Below are positions 1-7,656 of a DNA stretch of 27,184 nucleotides, piece after piece. A program made the position numbers and the translations under genes. This stretch comes from CAYOMP01 sp964405075 (GTDB lineage Bacteria; Bacillota; Clostridia; Lachnospirales; Lachnospiraceae): contig CAYOMP010000023.1 in the NCBI GenBank assembly GCA_964405075.1, forward strand, positions 1 through 27,184. Reading direction: 5' to 3'. Positions within the stretch are counted from its first letter, which is position 1. Each line of letters opens with the position of its first letter. The notes beneath the pieces were generated by a model. The model had not been told where the DNA came from, searched no databases, and saw only the letters and a list, made by a program, of their open reading frames with translations.

Positions 1-77
1 CATGGTTTTGTTCTTCCGTATGCATTACTATTTTACCTACTGGCACCATGTTATACGCATACGTGTATTTTTTACCG
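1..77 (-). other. Possible structured 5' leader of the next transcription unit, cut by the left edge
   Basis: This stretch lies downstream of a good minus-strand promoter and contains two exact complementary pairs. CGTATGC (63-57) can pair with GCATACG (23-17), and CATGGT (50-45) with ACCATG (6-1). The two pairings cross, so a pseudoknot-like fold is possible. An ATG at 49 opens a frame running off the edge, but no Shine-Dalgarno sequence precedes it, so I do not call a gene. In Bacillus the gene after the fla/che operon is rpsB, whose leader could look like this. That is inference from synteny only. Confidence 0.35.
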
Positions 78-83
78 TTGTTA

Positions 84-112
84 ATTTTATCATACTAAAT
101 CATCTGGTGCAA
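84..112 (-). promoter_or_regulatory. Sigma-A-type promoter for the unit beyond the left edge
   Basis: On the minus strand a -35 box TTGCAC (112-107) is followed by a 17-base spacer and a -10 box TAAAAT (89-84). The -10 box is preceded by TGA, an extended -10 element. Spacing and boxes fit the housekeeping sigma consensus well. Transcription would begin near base 77 and run leftwards out of the window. The site lies just after the candidate terminator of the flagellar operon, which is a sensible place for a new unit to start. Confidence 0.6.
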
Positions 113-133
113 GTCTTTTTTATTAATTATGGC

Positions 134-181
134 TTAAAAATGCAATTATGGAGTACACCTTCTAATTTGCACTCCATAACT
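134..181 (-). terminator. Candidate intrinsic terminator of the flagellar/chemotaxis operon
   Basis: TTATGGAGT (179-171 read in minus direction 3' side out: plus-strand arms 146-154 and 171-179) forms a 9-bp perfect stem, extendable to 11 bp with one G-U pair, around a 16-base loop. On the minus strand the stem is followed closely by GCATTTTT (142-136). It sits about 40 bases after the stop of the last gene of the cluster. The stem is AT-rich and the loop large, so it may be weak. Confidence 0.5.
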
Positions 182-219
182 TAACACAAAATCACAACAC
201 TTATTTTGTAATTTACTTT

Positions 220-840
220 CTACCTATTTAATAATTCATCTACTATTTCATCATATGTAGCACCCATTGGAATTACATATTCTCCAACTTGAATCATATC
301 TGAATAACCACCGTTTACTAAATACCTATTAAACTCTTTGGCATCTGATATCAAACCATTACTTTCCAAAATCTGAGCTACGGTCTCTGAACCCATTCCT
401 TTTGAAATAGAAAATGAAACTTCTGTACCGTTTGATGCACTCTGACTTGTTTTACTCGAACTTTCAGTATTAACTTTTTCTTTATTTTCGTCTTTTTCTT
501 CTGCTTTTGTATCCTCTATAGTTTCTGAATTCTCCTGTGAACTATCATCTTTCGACTCTTTATCTTTGTCAACAGATTCTACATTTGCAGTAGATTCATT
601 TATTATTTTATTCAATTCCTCAAGTTCGCTTTCCAAATTTGCTTTTTCATTCTCCAAATTAGAAATCTTTGCATCTAATTCATCAGCCTCCTCAACACTA
701 ATCATTCCAAGGATTGCCGCTTTTAATTTAACCTCATCATCTGATATTACAGTTTTTTTGTTCGCAAAAGCAGTAGTCAATACTATAGTTGAGATAATAA
801 TGCCTATTCCAGCACCTCTTAGATAATATTTTAATTTCAT
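220..840 (-). CDS. Membrane-anchored protein with a lone MltG/YceG-type LysM-like domain
   Basis: The 206-residue protein is the last gene of the cluster. A single N-terminal membrane segment (about residues 8-26) is followed by a heptad-like, Glu/Leu-rich stretch (about 40-85) and a Ser/Glu/Lys-rich linker (about 85-140). The C-terminal domain (about 141-206) resembles the LysM-like part of endolytic transglycosylase MltG: VSFSISKG, then a helix ending NGLI, then GEYVIPMG and a final helix. The large catalytic YceG domain is absent, because the protein stops right after the LysM-like fold. It is therefore probably a peptidoglycan-binding or adaptor protein rather than an enzyme. The ATG at 840 has an AAGGGGGA ribosome site 9 bases upstream and is 2 bases after the preceding stop. 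Its flagellar role is inferred only from position. Confidence 0.75.
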   Translation of the reverse strand: MKLKYYLRGAGIGIIISTIVLTTAFANKKTVISDDEVKLKAAILGMISVEEADELDAKISNLENEKANLESELEELNKIINESTANVESVDKDKESKDDSSQENSETIEDTKAEEKDENKEKVNTESSSKTSQSASNGTEVSFSISKGMGSETVAQILESNGLISDAKEFNRYLVNGGYSDMIQVGEYVIPMGATYDEIVDELLNR

Positions 841-842
841 TA

Positions 843-1847
843 TTATCTTCCCCCTTCAAATAAATCAATAACTAGTTGAACTTCACCAACTCCAAGTCCT
901 AACTGTCTTGCAATTTCAAGGGTTGTCATACCATTTTTACTCATTTCAAGTATTCTTTCATTACTATTGGATTCATGGTTATCTTCTTCTATGCTATCTG
1001 TGTCTTTGCTGTCATTACCAGATAATAATTTATTCAACTCTGCTTCTTCTTCCTCATTTAAAATATCAGAAGAATCCATTGTTACTAAAGTACTTAAATA
1101 ATCTATATCATTTGCCACTTTAGTCTCTTCTTCATAACCATCGACATAATCAAATGCTTCTTCATCACTCACATTTTCTACTTCTGTATCTTCTACTATG
1201 TCTGATGCTTCTTCTTTTATAACTTCAGTCTTTGCCTTAAAATTCTCTTCTGCTATTTTTATATCAGCAGAGAATTGTGTTGCCATTCTTTCAATAATGT
1301 CTAATTGCTCTTCCAAGCTCTCTACTGCTGCCGCACTAATATCCATCTTCTCTGATATAGCTTGCTGATTTCTAACAAACTCATTAATTTCAGCCATTTG
1401 CTCATTTAATCTTTCAACAACCAAATTTGCTTCTTCTATCTTTTTATTAATACTCTTGTTTGCCTTAGTAATGAGTTCAGCTGTATCCTTTGTCTCCTTA
1501 TTCTTGTCATTTAACATTCCATATAAGAACATTACCTCACTATGGCATTTTTCAATATCTTCCATAACTGTTTTTGAAAAATCATCGACCGCCATTATCT
1601 TCTCGTTAGAGATTTTTTCCATCTCTCTTTTAGAACCTTCCAATGCTTCTTTAGCTGTATTCTCCACCATAGCAACTATATCATCTTCCATATTACGAAC
1701 CTGTGCATCAATAACTTTTTTCAGTTCGTTCTCGTCTATTGCAGCTTTTAACTGCTCACTTGAAGCAGTAAATTTTTCAGAAACCATGAAGCTTCCTATA
1801 ATAAAAATTACACCTACTATTATCAAGATAATCTCTAATGCTGTCAT
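843..1847 (-). CDS. SwrB-like (DUF6115-type) membrane coiled-coil protein
   Basis: The 334-residue protein has one N-terminal membrane segment (about residues 4-24), long charged helical or coiled-coil regions (about 25-220), an acidic low-complexity linker (about 220-295) and a conserved-looking C-terminal tail (296-334). The tail contains a helix-turn-helix-like pattern, TTLEIARQLGLGVGEVQLVI. This architecture (anchor, coiled coil, C-terminal IA..L.LG.GEV.L..D motif) and its place after sigma-28 match B. subtilis SwrB, which activates flagellar type III export and promotes swarming. I believe the tail is the family called DUF6115. It is twice the length of SwrB, so the name is tentative. 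The ATG at 1847 has TAGGAGA 7 bases upstream. The helix-turn-helix-like motif need not bind DNA. Confidence 0.7.
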   Translation of the reverse strand: MTALEIILIIVGVIFIIGSFMVSEKFTASSEQLKAAIDENELKKVIDAQVRNMEDDIVAMVENTAKEALEGSKREMEKISNEKIMAVDDFSKTVMEDIEKCHSEVMFLYGMLNDKNKETKDTAELITKANKSINKKIEEANLVVERLNEQMAEINEFVRNQQAISEKMDISAAAVESLEEQLDIIERMATQFSADIKIAEENFKAKTEVIKEEASDIVEDTEVENVSDEEAFDYVDGYEEETKVANDIDYLSTLVTMDSSDILNEEEEAELNKLLSGNDSKDTDSIEEDNHESNSNERILEMSKNGMTTLEIARQLGLGVGEVQLVIDLFEGGR

Positions 1848-1862
1848 TTCATTTCTCCTATA

Positions 1863-2183
1863 CTATATGCTCATATCAAATCTATGTAGTGGAGTGCTGT
1901 TTTTTTTCTTTTTATCCTCATTTTTTCCACTATCATTTTTCTTATCTTTTCGATTATTATAATATTCATTGCTTCCTTTTTCTTTTGCATCGAACTTTTT
2001 CTGATGATTATCACTATCATCTGCATGGTGCACATTTTTCATATTTGCTTGAACTTCTTCTTTAAAATGTGCCTGAAAATTCTGCTGGTCCACTACTGGC
2101 TTTGAATCTTCTTGATGTTTCATAGTCCCAATATCTTGAGTTCGGGTTATATACCCATTCATTTCAACAGGTCCAATTGCCAT
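1863..2183 (-). CDS. Small hydrophilic protein of unknown function
   Basis: The predicted product has 106 residues, with no membrane segment and no domain I recognise. The N-terminal part (MAIGPVEMNG, then ITRTQDIGTMKHQED and KPVVDQQNFQ) looks conserved and structured. The rest is extremely polar, rich in Lys, Asp, Asn and His, with a poly-Lys run near the C-terminus, and is probably disordered. A longer frame begins at 2249 inside fapA, but the ATG at 2183 has a strong AGGAAGGAG site 7 bases upstream and starts after the fapA stop, so 2183 is chosen. It sits 31 bases after fapA and 15 before the SwrB-like gene. A flagellar role is inferred from position only. Confidence 0.75.
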   Translation of the reverse strand: MAIGPVEMNGYITRTQDIGTMKHQEDSKPVVDQQNFQAHFKEEVQANMKNVHHADDSDNHQKKFDAKEKGSNEYYNNRKDKKNDSGKNEDKKKKNSTPLHRFDMSI

Positions 2184-2214
2184 AACTATACTCCTTCCTA
2201 TTGTCCCTTCACCA

Positions 2215-3804
2215 TTACAGTGAAACCATCTTAACTTCCCCTTGTTCATATATAAACTGACAATGGTGCTGTTCTTCTCTTACAAACATAACACCTTCTG
2301 AAACCACCAGTTTGACATCTGAATAAATTCTATCTGTCACTTTTATTCGTGCATTAGAACCTTCTGAAAGACTTTCTGCTATTTCTTCAACTTCTTTTTT
2401 AGCTTCGCCTAATTCCTCTGACAAAATTCTGTACTTATCTGATAATTCCTTAATATATTTTGCCTGTTCCGGTGAAAAAGAAATATTTTTTGCCCTTTGT
2501 TTTGCATAATTTGTTAATGCCGGTGCTACCATTTCAATTTCATTGTTAATTTCTTTTATATGATCTAACAAATATTCTTGACGTTCTTTCCGTTCAGGAT
2601 CAATACCAACTTCTATTACTGTATCAGCTCCCATCGGAGATCCGATTGTCTTTGCTGTAACCTTATTTAAAGACATAATCGTTCCACCTGTAATAAATCC
2701 TTTTTTACCTTGAACTAATACCTCTTCTTTACCGGATACTGTACTATGTAAAATTGCTTCTGTTTGAACATAACCACCTGCTTTAACAGTAGCGCTCTCT
2801 ATAAATTTTGAAATTACGTTTCCACCTGCTTGAAGAGTCCCTTTTCCCATTCCCTGGATTCCTCTTTCTAGAATTATATCGCCACCAGCTATAAGATTTG
2901 CATTTTCAACAACGCCTCTTACCCTAATTTCACCTTCTGCTTTTACTTCAAAACCACTTCTTACATTTCCTTTAACCAATACGTTACCATCATATTCAAT
3001 ATTACCAGTAGAACTATCAACATCCTCAACTTCATACTGATTAGCAACAAATACTTTGCCCTCTACTAAAGAAACATGTCCTGCGAAATCAGAATATAAT
3101 TCTAAACCATCTTCAGAAATCGTAATATTTTTTCCATATTTTAATTTTTTCTTTTGATAATTAGGTTGTTTTACTATTTCTCCCAAAACATTCATTCCTG
3201 GTTTACCAGGGTCTTCCAATGTCAACCTAGCCAGTAAATCACCTTGTCCAACATGTGCAATATTATCTAAATGATGAAAATCCACAGTTCCATCTTCATT
3301 CATTCTAGGTTTTGAATTAAGATCTGTTGGAAAGAAATACTCAATCATAGCGTCATGCCCATATGTAACCGGAGTTCCTTTTGCTATTGTAATATCTCTA
3401 CAGTATACTCTGCCTTTTTCAATTAGCAAATCAATTTTTTGCTCTAAAATTCCATGAACCACCTTTTCCATCGCTAGTGAGTTCTTTATCTCTTGAGCAG
3501 TTATCTTCTTTCCTCCGTTTGATGGTGGATAAAAGCGAACTTTAGCTGTCATTTTATCAGGCTCAATAACAACTTTTACATGTTCGTTTGTTGGAATTAA
3601 TTGTTCATTATTTAACTTAAATTCTACTTTTTCTGTAGATTCCTCAACTAATTTATTTAGAGCTTTTATATCAAAATCAAAGATTTTCTTTTCTGTGAGG
3701 TAACTACTAATATCACTAATGTCAATTTTATCACTATTTTCAGATGGAAATAGACGTATATATGTACCATCAGATTTTCCTATAATTTGAAAGAAACCTC
3801 TCAT
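2215..3804 (-). CDS. fapA: FapA/DUF342 flagellar assembly protein A family
   Basis: The 529-residue protein belongs to the DUF342 (FapA) family. The middle (about residues 150-400) has the repeated short beta-strand pattern with many Gly residues typical of the right-handed beta-helix of this family: VEDVDSSTGNIEYDGNVLV, GEIRVRGVVENANLIAGGDI, and AGGNV followed by AGGYV. A coiled-coil segment follows (about 405-475), then a small beta-rich end. The family is common near flagellar and polar-assembly genes in clostridia and Vibrio; its biochemical role is not settled. The ATG at 3804 has GGGGAGGT 7 bases upstream. It follows fliA by 17 bases, so it is probably co-transcribed with it. Confidence 0.85.
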   Translation of the reverse strand: MRGFFQIIGKSDGTYIRLFPSENSDKIDISDISSYLTEKKIFDFDIKALNKLVEESTEKVEFKLNNEQLIPTNEHVKVVIEPDKMTAKVRFYPPSNGGKKITAQEIKNSLAMEKVVHGILEQKIDLLIEKGRVYCRDITIAKGTPVTYGHDAMIEYFFPTDLNSKPRMNEDGTVDFHHLDNIAHVGQGDLLARLTLEDPGKPGMNVLGEIVKQPNYQKKKLKYGKNITISEDGLELYSDFAGHVSLVEGKVFVANQYEVEDVDSSTGNIEYDGNVLVKGNVRSGFEVKAEGEIRVRGVVENANLIAGGDIILERGIQGMGKGTLQAGGNVISKFIESATVKAGGYVQTEAILHSTVSGKEEVLVQGKKGFITGGTIMSLNKVTAKTIGSPMGADTVIEVGIDPERKERQEYLLDHIKEINNEIEMVAPALTNYAKQRAKNISFSPEQAKYIKELSDKYRILSEELGEAKKEVEEIAESLSEGSNARIKVTDRIYSDVKLVVSEGVMFVREEQHHCQFIYEQGEVKMVSL

Positions 3805-3821
3805 TTAAGCAACCTCCCCAT

Positions 3822-4589
3822 TTACATATCTGTTAACAAATTAAAATAACTTCCCAATTTATCCTTCATTTTTTGTATAGCTCTAGTGTGTAACTGAGAT
3901 ATTCTGGATTCTGACACCTCCAAAATTCTACTTATCTCTTTTAATGTAAGTTCATCATAATAATATAACAAAATTACTTTTTTCTCTTTTTCCGTTAAAC
4001 TCTCTATAGCATTCATAATCATTTGTTTTGCCTCTGTAGATTCAACCTTAGTCTCTGGCATTACGAAACTATTATTTCTTCCTTCGTCAAAAGTCACTTC
4101 ACTGCCTTGTTCTAAAAACTCATCTAAAGAAACTATATTTGTTACCTTAGCTTTGTTTTTCCAATCCTCTAATTCATCAAATGATATGCCTAATTCTACC
4201 GCTAGTTCTTCATCTGAAGGAATTCTACCTTCTCTAGCTTCAAATTCTTTCATTGCTATGTCAATTTTCTTTTGTTTTTGTCTGACAGTTCTTGGAATCC
4301 AATCCATTTTTCTTATCTGGTCTAATATAGACCCTCTTATTCTTAAGCTGGCATAAGTTTCAAATTTAACCATCTTAGAATAGTCAAACTTATCTATTGC
4401 ATCTATTAATCCAAATATTCCATAACCCACCAAATCATCAAATTCCACTGCATGTCCTAAATACATACTCAGCCTGCCTGCAACTATTTTTACAAGTGGG
4501 GCATACTCTATAATAATCTGTTCCCTAATTTCTGGTGTTTTCTCTTTTGTATAACGCTCCCAAAGTGATTTCTTCCCAGCTTCATCCAT
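3822..4589 (-). CDS. fliA: RNA polymerase sigma-28 factor (FliA/SigD/WhiG family)
   Basis: The 255-residue protein has the normal length for this family. Region 2 holds EFDDLVGYGIFGLIDAIDKF and KFETYASLRIRGSILDQIRK (about residues 49-92). Region 3 follows at about 100-160, and region 4 ends with a helix-turn-helix (LTLKEISRILEVSESRISQL, about 215-234). It directs transcription of late flagellar genes such as flagellin and chemoreceptor genes. The usual partner anti-sigma factor FlgM is not in this window. The ATG at 4589 has TGGAGG 7 bases upstream. Placement at the far end of the operon, as in B. subtilis, makes its expression sensitive to events upstream, including the cheA stop codon. Confidence 0.95.
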   Translation of the reverse strand: MDEAGKKSLWERYTKEKTPEIREQIIIEYAPLVKIVAGRLSMYLGHAVEFDDLVGYGIFGLIDAIDKFDYSKMVKFETYASLRIRGSILDQIRKMDWIPRTVRQKQKKIDIAMKEFEAREGRIPSDEELAVELGISFDELEDWKNKAKVTNIVSLDEFLEQGSEVTFDEGRNNSFVMPETKVESTEAKQMIMNAIESLTEKEKKVILLYYYDELTLKEISRILEVSESRISQLHTRAIQKMKDKLGSYFNLLTDM

Positions 4590-4606
4590 ATTTTGGCCTC
4601 CAGTTC

Positions 4607-4903
4607 CTAATATTTGTCTCTATTATCCTCGTTTGAACTTTCTTCCTGTGGCGTTTCCTGACCTTCTTCTTCAGATCCTTCTGATTCTTCTGAGTTTTCC
4701 TCTTCTTTTTTATCTTCCTCTATAGGAAAACAAATTTTGTTTATTACATATCTAGCTATAAGTCCCAAAACATAAAAACTTAACAACACTATAAATAATG
4801 TTGTTAAGGCTACTGTTGTATCATAATTTTTTATAACTGTCATAACACTTGTAATTAACCCCGCAACAAGCATTATTATTAACGGCATGTTTTTAAATTT
4901 CAT
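4607..4903 (-). CDS. Small two-helix membrane protein with an acidic tail, function unknown
   Basis: The 98-residue protein has two predicted membrane helices (about residues 7-23 and 31-53), a short basic turn (ARYVINKICFP), then a strongly acidic, low-complexity tail (about 60-98, mostly Glu, Ser, Asp and Gln). I recognise no family. The ATG at 4903 has AAAGGTG about 5 bases upstream. It lies 23 bases after cheD and 17 before fliA, so it is transcribed between chemotaxis and sigma-28 genes, where B. subtilis has no gene. A helical hairpin with a cytosolic acidic tail could be a partner or scaffold protein, but nothing in the sequence proves this. Confidence 0.75.
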   Translation of the reverse strand: MKFKNMPLIIMLVAGLITSVMTVIKNYDTTVALTTLFIVLLSFYVLGLIARYVINKICFPIEEDKKEEENSEESEGSEEEGQETPQEESSNEDNRDKY

Positions 4904-4926
4904 ATTATCACCTTTGTCAGTTTGTA

Positions 4927-5412
4927 TTAAATTTCTTTTATAGGTTTTCCTACTGACTTTATCAAAAACTTACCTGTTTCCGTATAAAACTCAACAGTTC
5001 TACCATAATTTAACCCTGTATCTTCGGCTAATAATCGAATTCCCATTTCCTTTAGCTTTAGCTTTGACGCCTCAACATTTCTTGCTCCGATTCTAACCAT
5101 ATCTGATTGTCCACTGAATGCAAACATCTGAGCCCCACCTGCAATCTTAGCAACCATACGAGACCTTGATGCTCCAGCTCTTTCCATCTCTTTGATTAAA
5201 TCAACAATACCTGTGTCTGCGAATTTTGCTCTGTTTGTATTATTTCTAATCTGTGTACTATCTGGAAGCATAACATGTGCTAATCCACCAATTTTGGTTA
5301 CTGGATCATATAATGCAATACCTACACAAGAACCTAATCCTAATGTGGTTATAGCCTTAGGATATGGGCACACTTTCAAATCCGCCATCCCTACTTTTAT
5401 CATTTCATCCAT
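4927..5412 (-). CDS. cheD: Chemoreceptor glutamine deamidase CheD
   Basis: The 161-residue protein deamidates specific Gln residues of chemoreceptors to Glu and, with CheC, forms part of the adaptation system of Firmicutes. The expected Cys-His-Thr triad is visible: Cys29 in LGLGSCVGIALYD, His46 in GGLAHVMLP, and Thr23 six residues before the Cys, as in Thermotoga CheD. The length fits the family. The ATG at 5412 has AGGTGG about 10 bases upstream; a second in-frame Met (5403) is possible but lacks a good site. It directly follows cheC, its functional partner. Confidence 0.95.
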   Translation of the reverse strand: MDEMIKVGMADLKVCPYPKAITTLGLGSCVGIALYDPVTKIGGLAHVMLPDSTQIRNNTNRAKFADTGIVDLIKEMERAGASRSRMVAKIAGGAQMFAFSGQSDMVRIGARNVEASKLKLKEMGIRLLAEDTGLNYGRTVEFYTETGKFLIKSVGKPIKEI

Positions 5413-5431
5413 TTACACATTACCACCTATT

Positions 5432-6046
5432 TTACAACCCCAAAGAGCCCAATATTTTATCGTAAGATGACAACTCAGGAATCAAAATAAAATATCCATT
5501 AATCATTACCTCGTCGCCAAACTCTGTTTCTATTAATAACGCTTTATCTCCTACTTTACCGAATTCAATTGCAGGAACACTTAAAATTGCTGCTGCCATA
5601 TCAATACTCATATAAGGTACTGATGCTACAATTGTAAGATTCGTTAATGAAGAAAGCGATGAAAGATATGCACCTGTAATAATGTTTCCAATTTCTTGCA
5701 ATGCTGACATATCCATCTCGTTAAATTCTTCACCTGAATCTATAGCACGTCCCATCAACTGATTAACCAGACAATGTGCTGCCTTTTCTTCTAAAAGGAA
5801 CATCATGCTACCCTGAATATCTCCCTCTAGCATAAGATATATAGCAACTACCAATTCTTCTTCTCCACACACATATCCAGCTAATTTATTAAATCCCACC
5901 AAATCTACTGAGGGAACTTTCATATCCAATTTCATATTAAGAAGCTGCGACAATGCAGTTGTTGCATTGCCCGCTCCTATATTTCCAAGTTCCCTAAGTA
6001 CATCATAGTGCATTGAATCCATTTCATCTAAATTCAATTTAGACAT
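5432..6046 (-). CDS. cheC: CheY-P phosphatase CheC
   Basis: The 204-residue protein has two copies of the CheC active-site pattern D/S-x3-E-x2-N-x22-P. The first is Asp15, Glu19, Asn22, Pro45; the second is Ser114, Glu118, Asn121, Pro144. Both sites therefore appear complete. CheC dephosphorylates CheY-P, is stimulated by CheD, and takes part in adaptation. A GTG at 6055 would add three residues but leaves no room for its ribosome site; the ATG at 6046 has GGAAGGT 7 bases upstream and is preferred. Thirteen bases separate it from cheW. Confidence 0.93.
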   Translation of the reverse strand: MSKLNLDEMDSMHYDVLRELGNIGAGNATTALSQLLNMKLDMKVPSVDLVGFNKLAGYVCGEEELVVAIYLMLEGDIQGSMMFLLEEKAAHCLVNQLMGRAIDSGEEFNEMDMSALQEIGNIITGAYLSSLSSLTNLTIVASVPYMSIDMAAAILSVPAIEFGKVGDKALLIETEFGDEVMINGYFILIPELSSYDKILGSLGL

Positions 6047-6059
6047 TTTATGCACCTTC

Positions 6060-6515
6060 CTATACTAATTCTTTCTCTGTTATTACACTATTAATATCCA
6101 ATAATGAAATCAACTCTTCATCATGTTTACCTATACCATTAATAAATGTTGATCTTTCATCCTTAGAATCAAAAGTTACTTTTTCAATATCATCATTTTC
6201 CAAAGTTACTACTTCTTTAACTTCATCTACGATAATACCAATCAAAGCTTGTTCCATTTTTATGATGATAATTCTTGTTGTGTTTTTAAATTCATCATCA
6301 TCTAATTTCATTTTTCTTCTAATACTCATAACTGGCATTATTACACCACGAAGATTAATCACTCCGTAAAAATAACTCTGAGCTTTTGGAACTCTTGTTA
6401 TTTTCTGCATACGAACAATATTATCTACATAACTAATGTCTATACCAAATTGCTCATTTCCAATTTTAACTACTATATACTGAGTTGAATTGAATTCTAC
6501 CTTATTTTCTTCCAT
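6060..6515 (-). CDS. cheW: Chemotaxis coupling protein CheW
   Basis: The 151-residue, single-domain CheW protein links chemoreceptors to CheA in the membrane arrays. Family hallmarks are visible: FGIDISYVDNIVR, then ITRVPKAQSYFYGVINLRG (about residues 41-59), and IGIIVDEVKEVV (about 93-104). It shares its fold with the CheA P5 domain encoded just upstream. The ATG at 6515 has a strong AGGAGGTG site 7 bases upstream, 16 bases after the end of the cheA reading frame. Confidence 0.95.
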   Translation of the reverse strand: MEENKVEFNSTQYIVVKIGNEQFGIDISYVDNIVRMQKITRVPKAQSYFYGVINLRGVIMPVMSIRRKMKLDDDEFKNTTRIIIIKMEQALIGIIVDEVKEVVTLENDDIEKVTFDSKDERSTFINGIGKHDEELISLLDINSVITEKELV

Positions 6516-6531
6516 TGTTAAACACCTCCTG

Positions 6532-7641
6532 TTATACTAAAGTATTCACGTCAAGAATTAATGCAATTTCACCATCACCAAGGATAGTAGCACCACTGAT
6601 AACCTTATCGATGTTAATATATTTACCAAGTGACTTAATAACGATTTCCTGCTGCCCAATTAAATTATCAACAACTAAACCAGCAAGCTTATCACCTTTC
6701 TTAACAATTACAACTGTTAAGTTTTCTTTTTCTTCGTCCTTTTCTTCTACCTCTAATACTTTATCAAGACGTATCAATGGAATAACAGTTTCTCTAATAT
6801 GTATAACTTCCTTAGCTTCAACATATTTAATATCATTAACAGATATATCTTCGATTGTCTGAATACTTCCTAATGCTATTGCATATTTTTCATCACCAAG
6901 TTCAACCATAAGAGCTTGAATAATTGCTAATGTAAGTGGTAATCTGATAGTCCATGTACTACCCTCGCCCAACTTACTCTTAACTTCAACTTCTCCGCCT
7001 AAAGCTTCGATTTTTGATTTAACAACATCAAGACCAACACCTCTACCAGATACATCTGATATCTTTTTAGCAGTTGAGAAACTTGGTAAAAATAATAAAT
7101 CGATAATATCTTTATCTGACATTGTTTCTGCCTGTTCAGAAGTTATTGTTCCTCTTTCAAGAGCTTTTGCTTTAACAGATTCAACATCAATACCGTTACC
7201 ATCATCTCTAACCTCGATAATAACATTATTTCCTTCCTGATAAGCATCAAGAAAAATAGAACCTACCTCTGACTTGCCTCTTGCAATTCTTGTCTCATTA
7301 GATTCAAGACCATGGTCAGCTGAATTTCTTAATAAATGCATCAATGGATCACCGATCTCATCAATAACTGTTCTATCAAGTTCTGTATCTTCACCTGTCA
7401 TATACAGTTCCATCTTCTTGCCAAGCTTTTTGCTTAAGTCTCGAATCATTCTTGGGAATCTGTTTACTACACTTTCGATAGGAACCATTCGAACCTTCAT
7501 AACTGATTCATGAAGATTAGTTGTAACTCTTTCAAGATATTCTATTTGTTCATGGAATCCCTGTGAATTCTGTCCTGGTTCATTTTCACTAACAGCTACT
7601 AAACTGTTCTTTTCAATAATAATCTCACTAACAATATTCAT
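6532..7641 (-). CDS. cheA: CheA C-terminal part (P3-P4-P5), separated by an in-frame stop
   Basis: The frame encodes 369 residues from the first Met after the stop codon at 7659-7657. It holds most of the P3 dimerisation helices (about residues 1-60), the P4 ATP-binding domain with N box HLLRNSADHGLE (102-113), G1 box DDGNGID (146-152) and G2 box GRGVGLD (199-205), and the CheW-like P5 domain (about 235-369). It is in the same frame as the upstream half; only AAA CTT GAT GTA TTA lies between the stop and this ATG. No Shine-Dalgarno sequence precedes the ATG, so any translation would rest on reinitiation or readthrough. The piece lacks the phospho-accepting P1 domain and the first residues of the P3 helix. 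Confidence 0.85.
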   Translation of the reverse strand: MNIVSEIIIEKNSLVAVSENEPGQNSQGFHEQIEYLERVTTNLHESVMKVRMVPIESVVNRFPRMIRDLSKKLGKKMELYMTGEDTELDRTVIDEIGDPLMHLLRNSADHGLESNETRIARGKSEVGSIFLDAYQEGNNVIIEVRDDGNGIDVESVKAKALERGTITSEQAETMSDKDIIDLLFLPSFSTAKKISDVSGRGVGLDVVKSKIEALGGEVEVKSKLGEGSTWTIRLPLTLAIIQALMVELGDEKYAIALGSIQTIEDISVNDIKYVEAKEVIHIRETVIPLIRLDKVLEVEEKDEEKENLTVVIVKKGDKLAGLVVDNLIGQQEIVIKSLGKYINIDKVISGATILGDGEIALILDVNTLV

Positions 7642-7656
7642 TAATACATCAAGTTT

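Noticed and set aside
2..184. Plus-strand 60-residue open frame at the left end
   Set aside because: It has no ribosome site, an odd aromatic-rich composition, and lies across the minus-strand terminator and promoter.
2184..2249. Longer start for the small gene after fapA (ATG at 2249)
   Set aside because: It would overlap fapA by 35 bases in another frame; the ATG at 2183 has a strong ribosome site and the better N-terminus.
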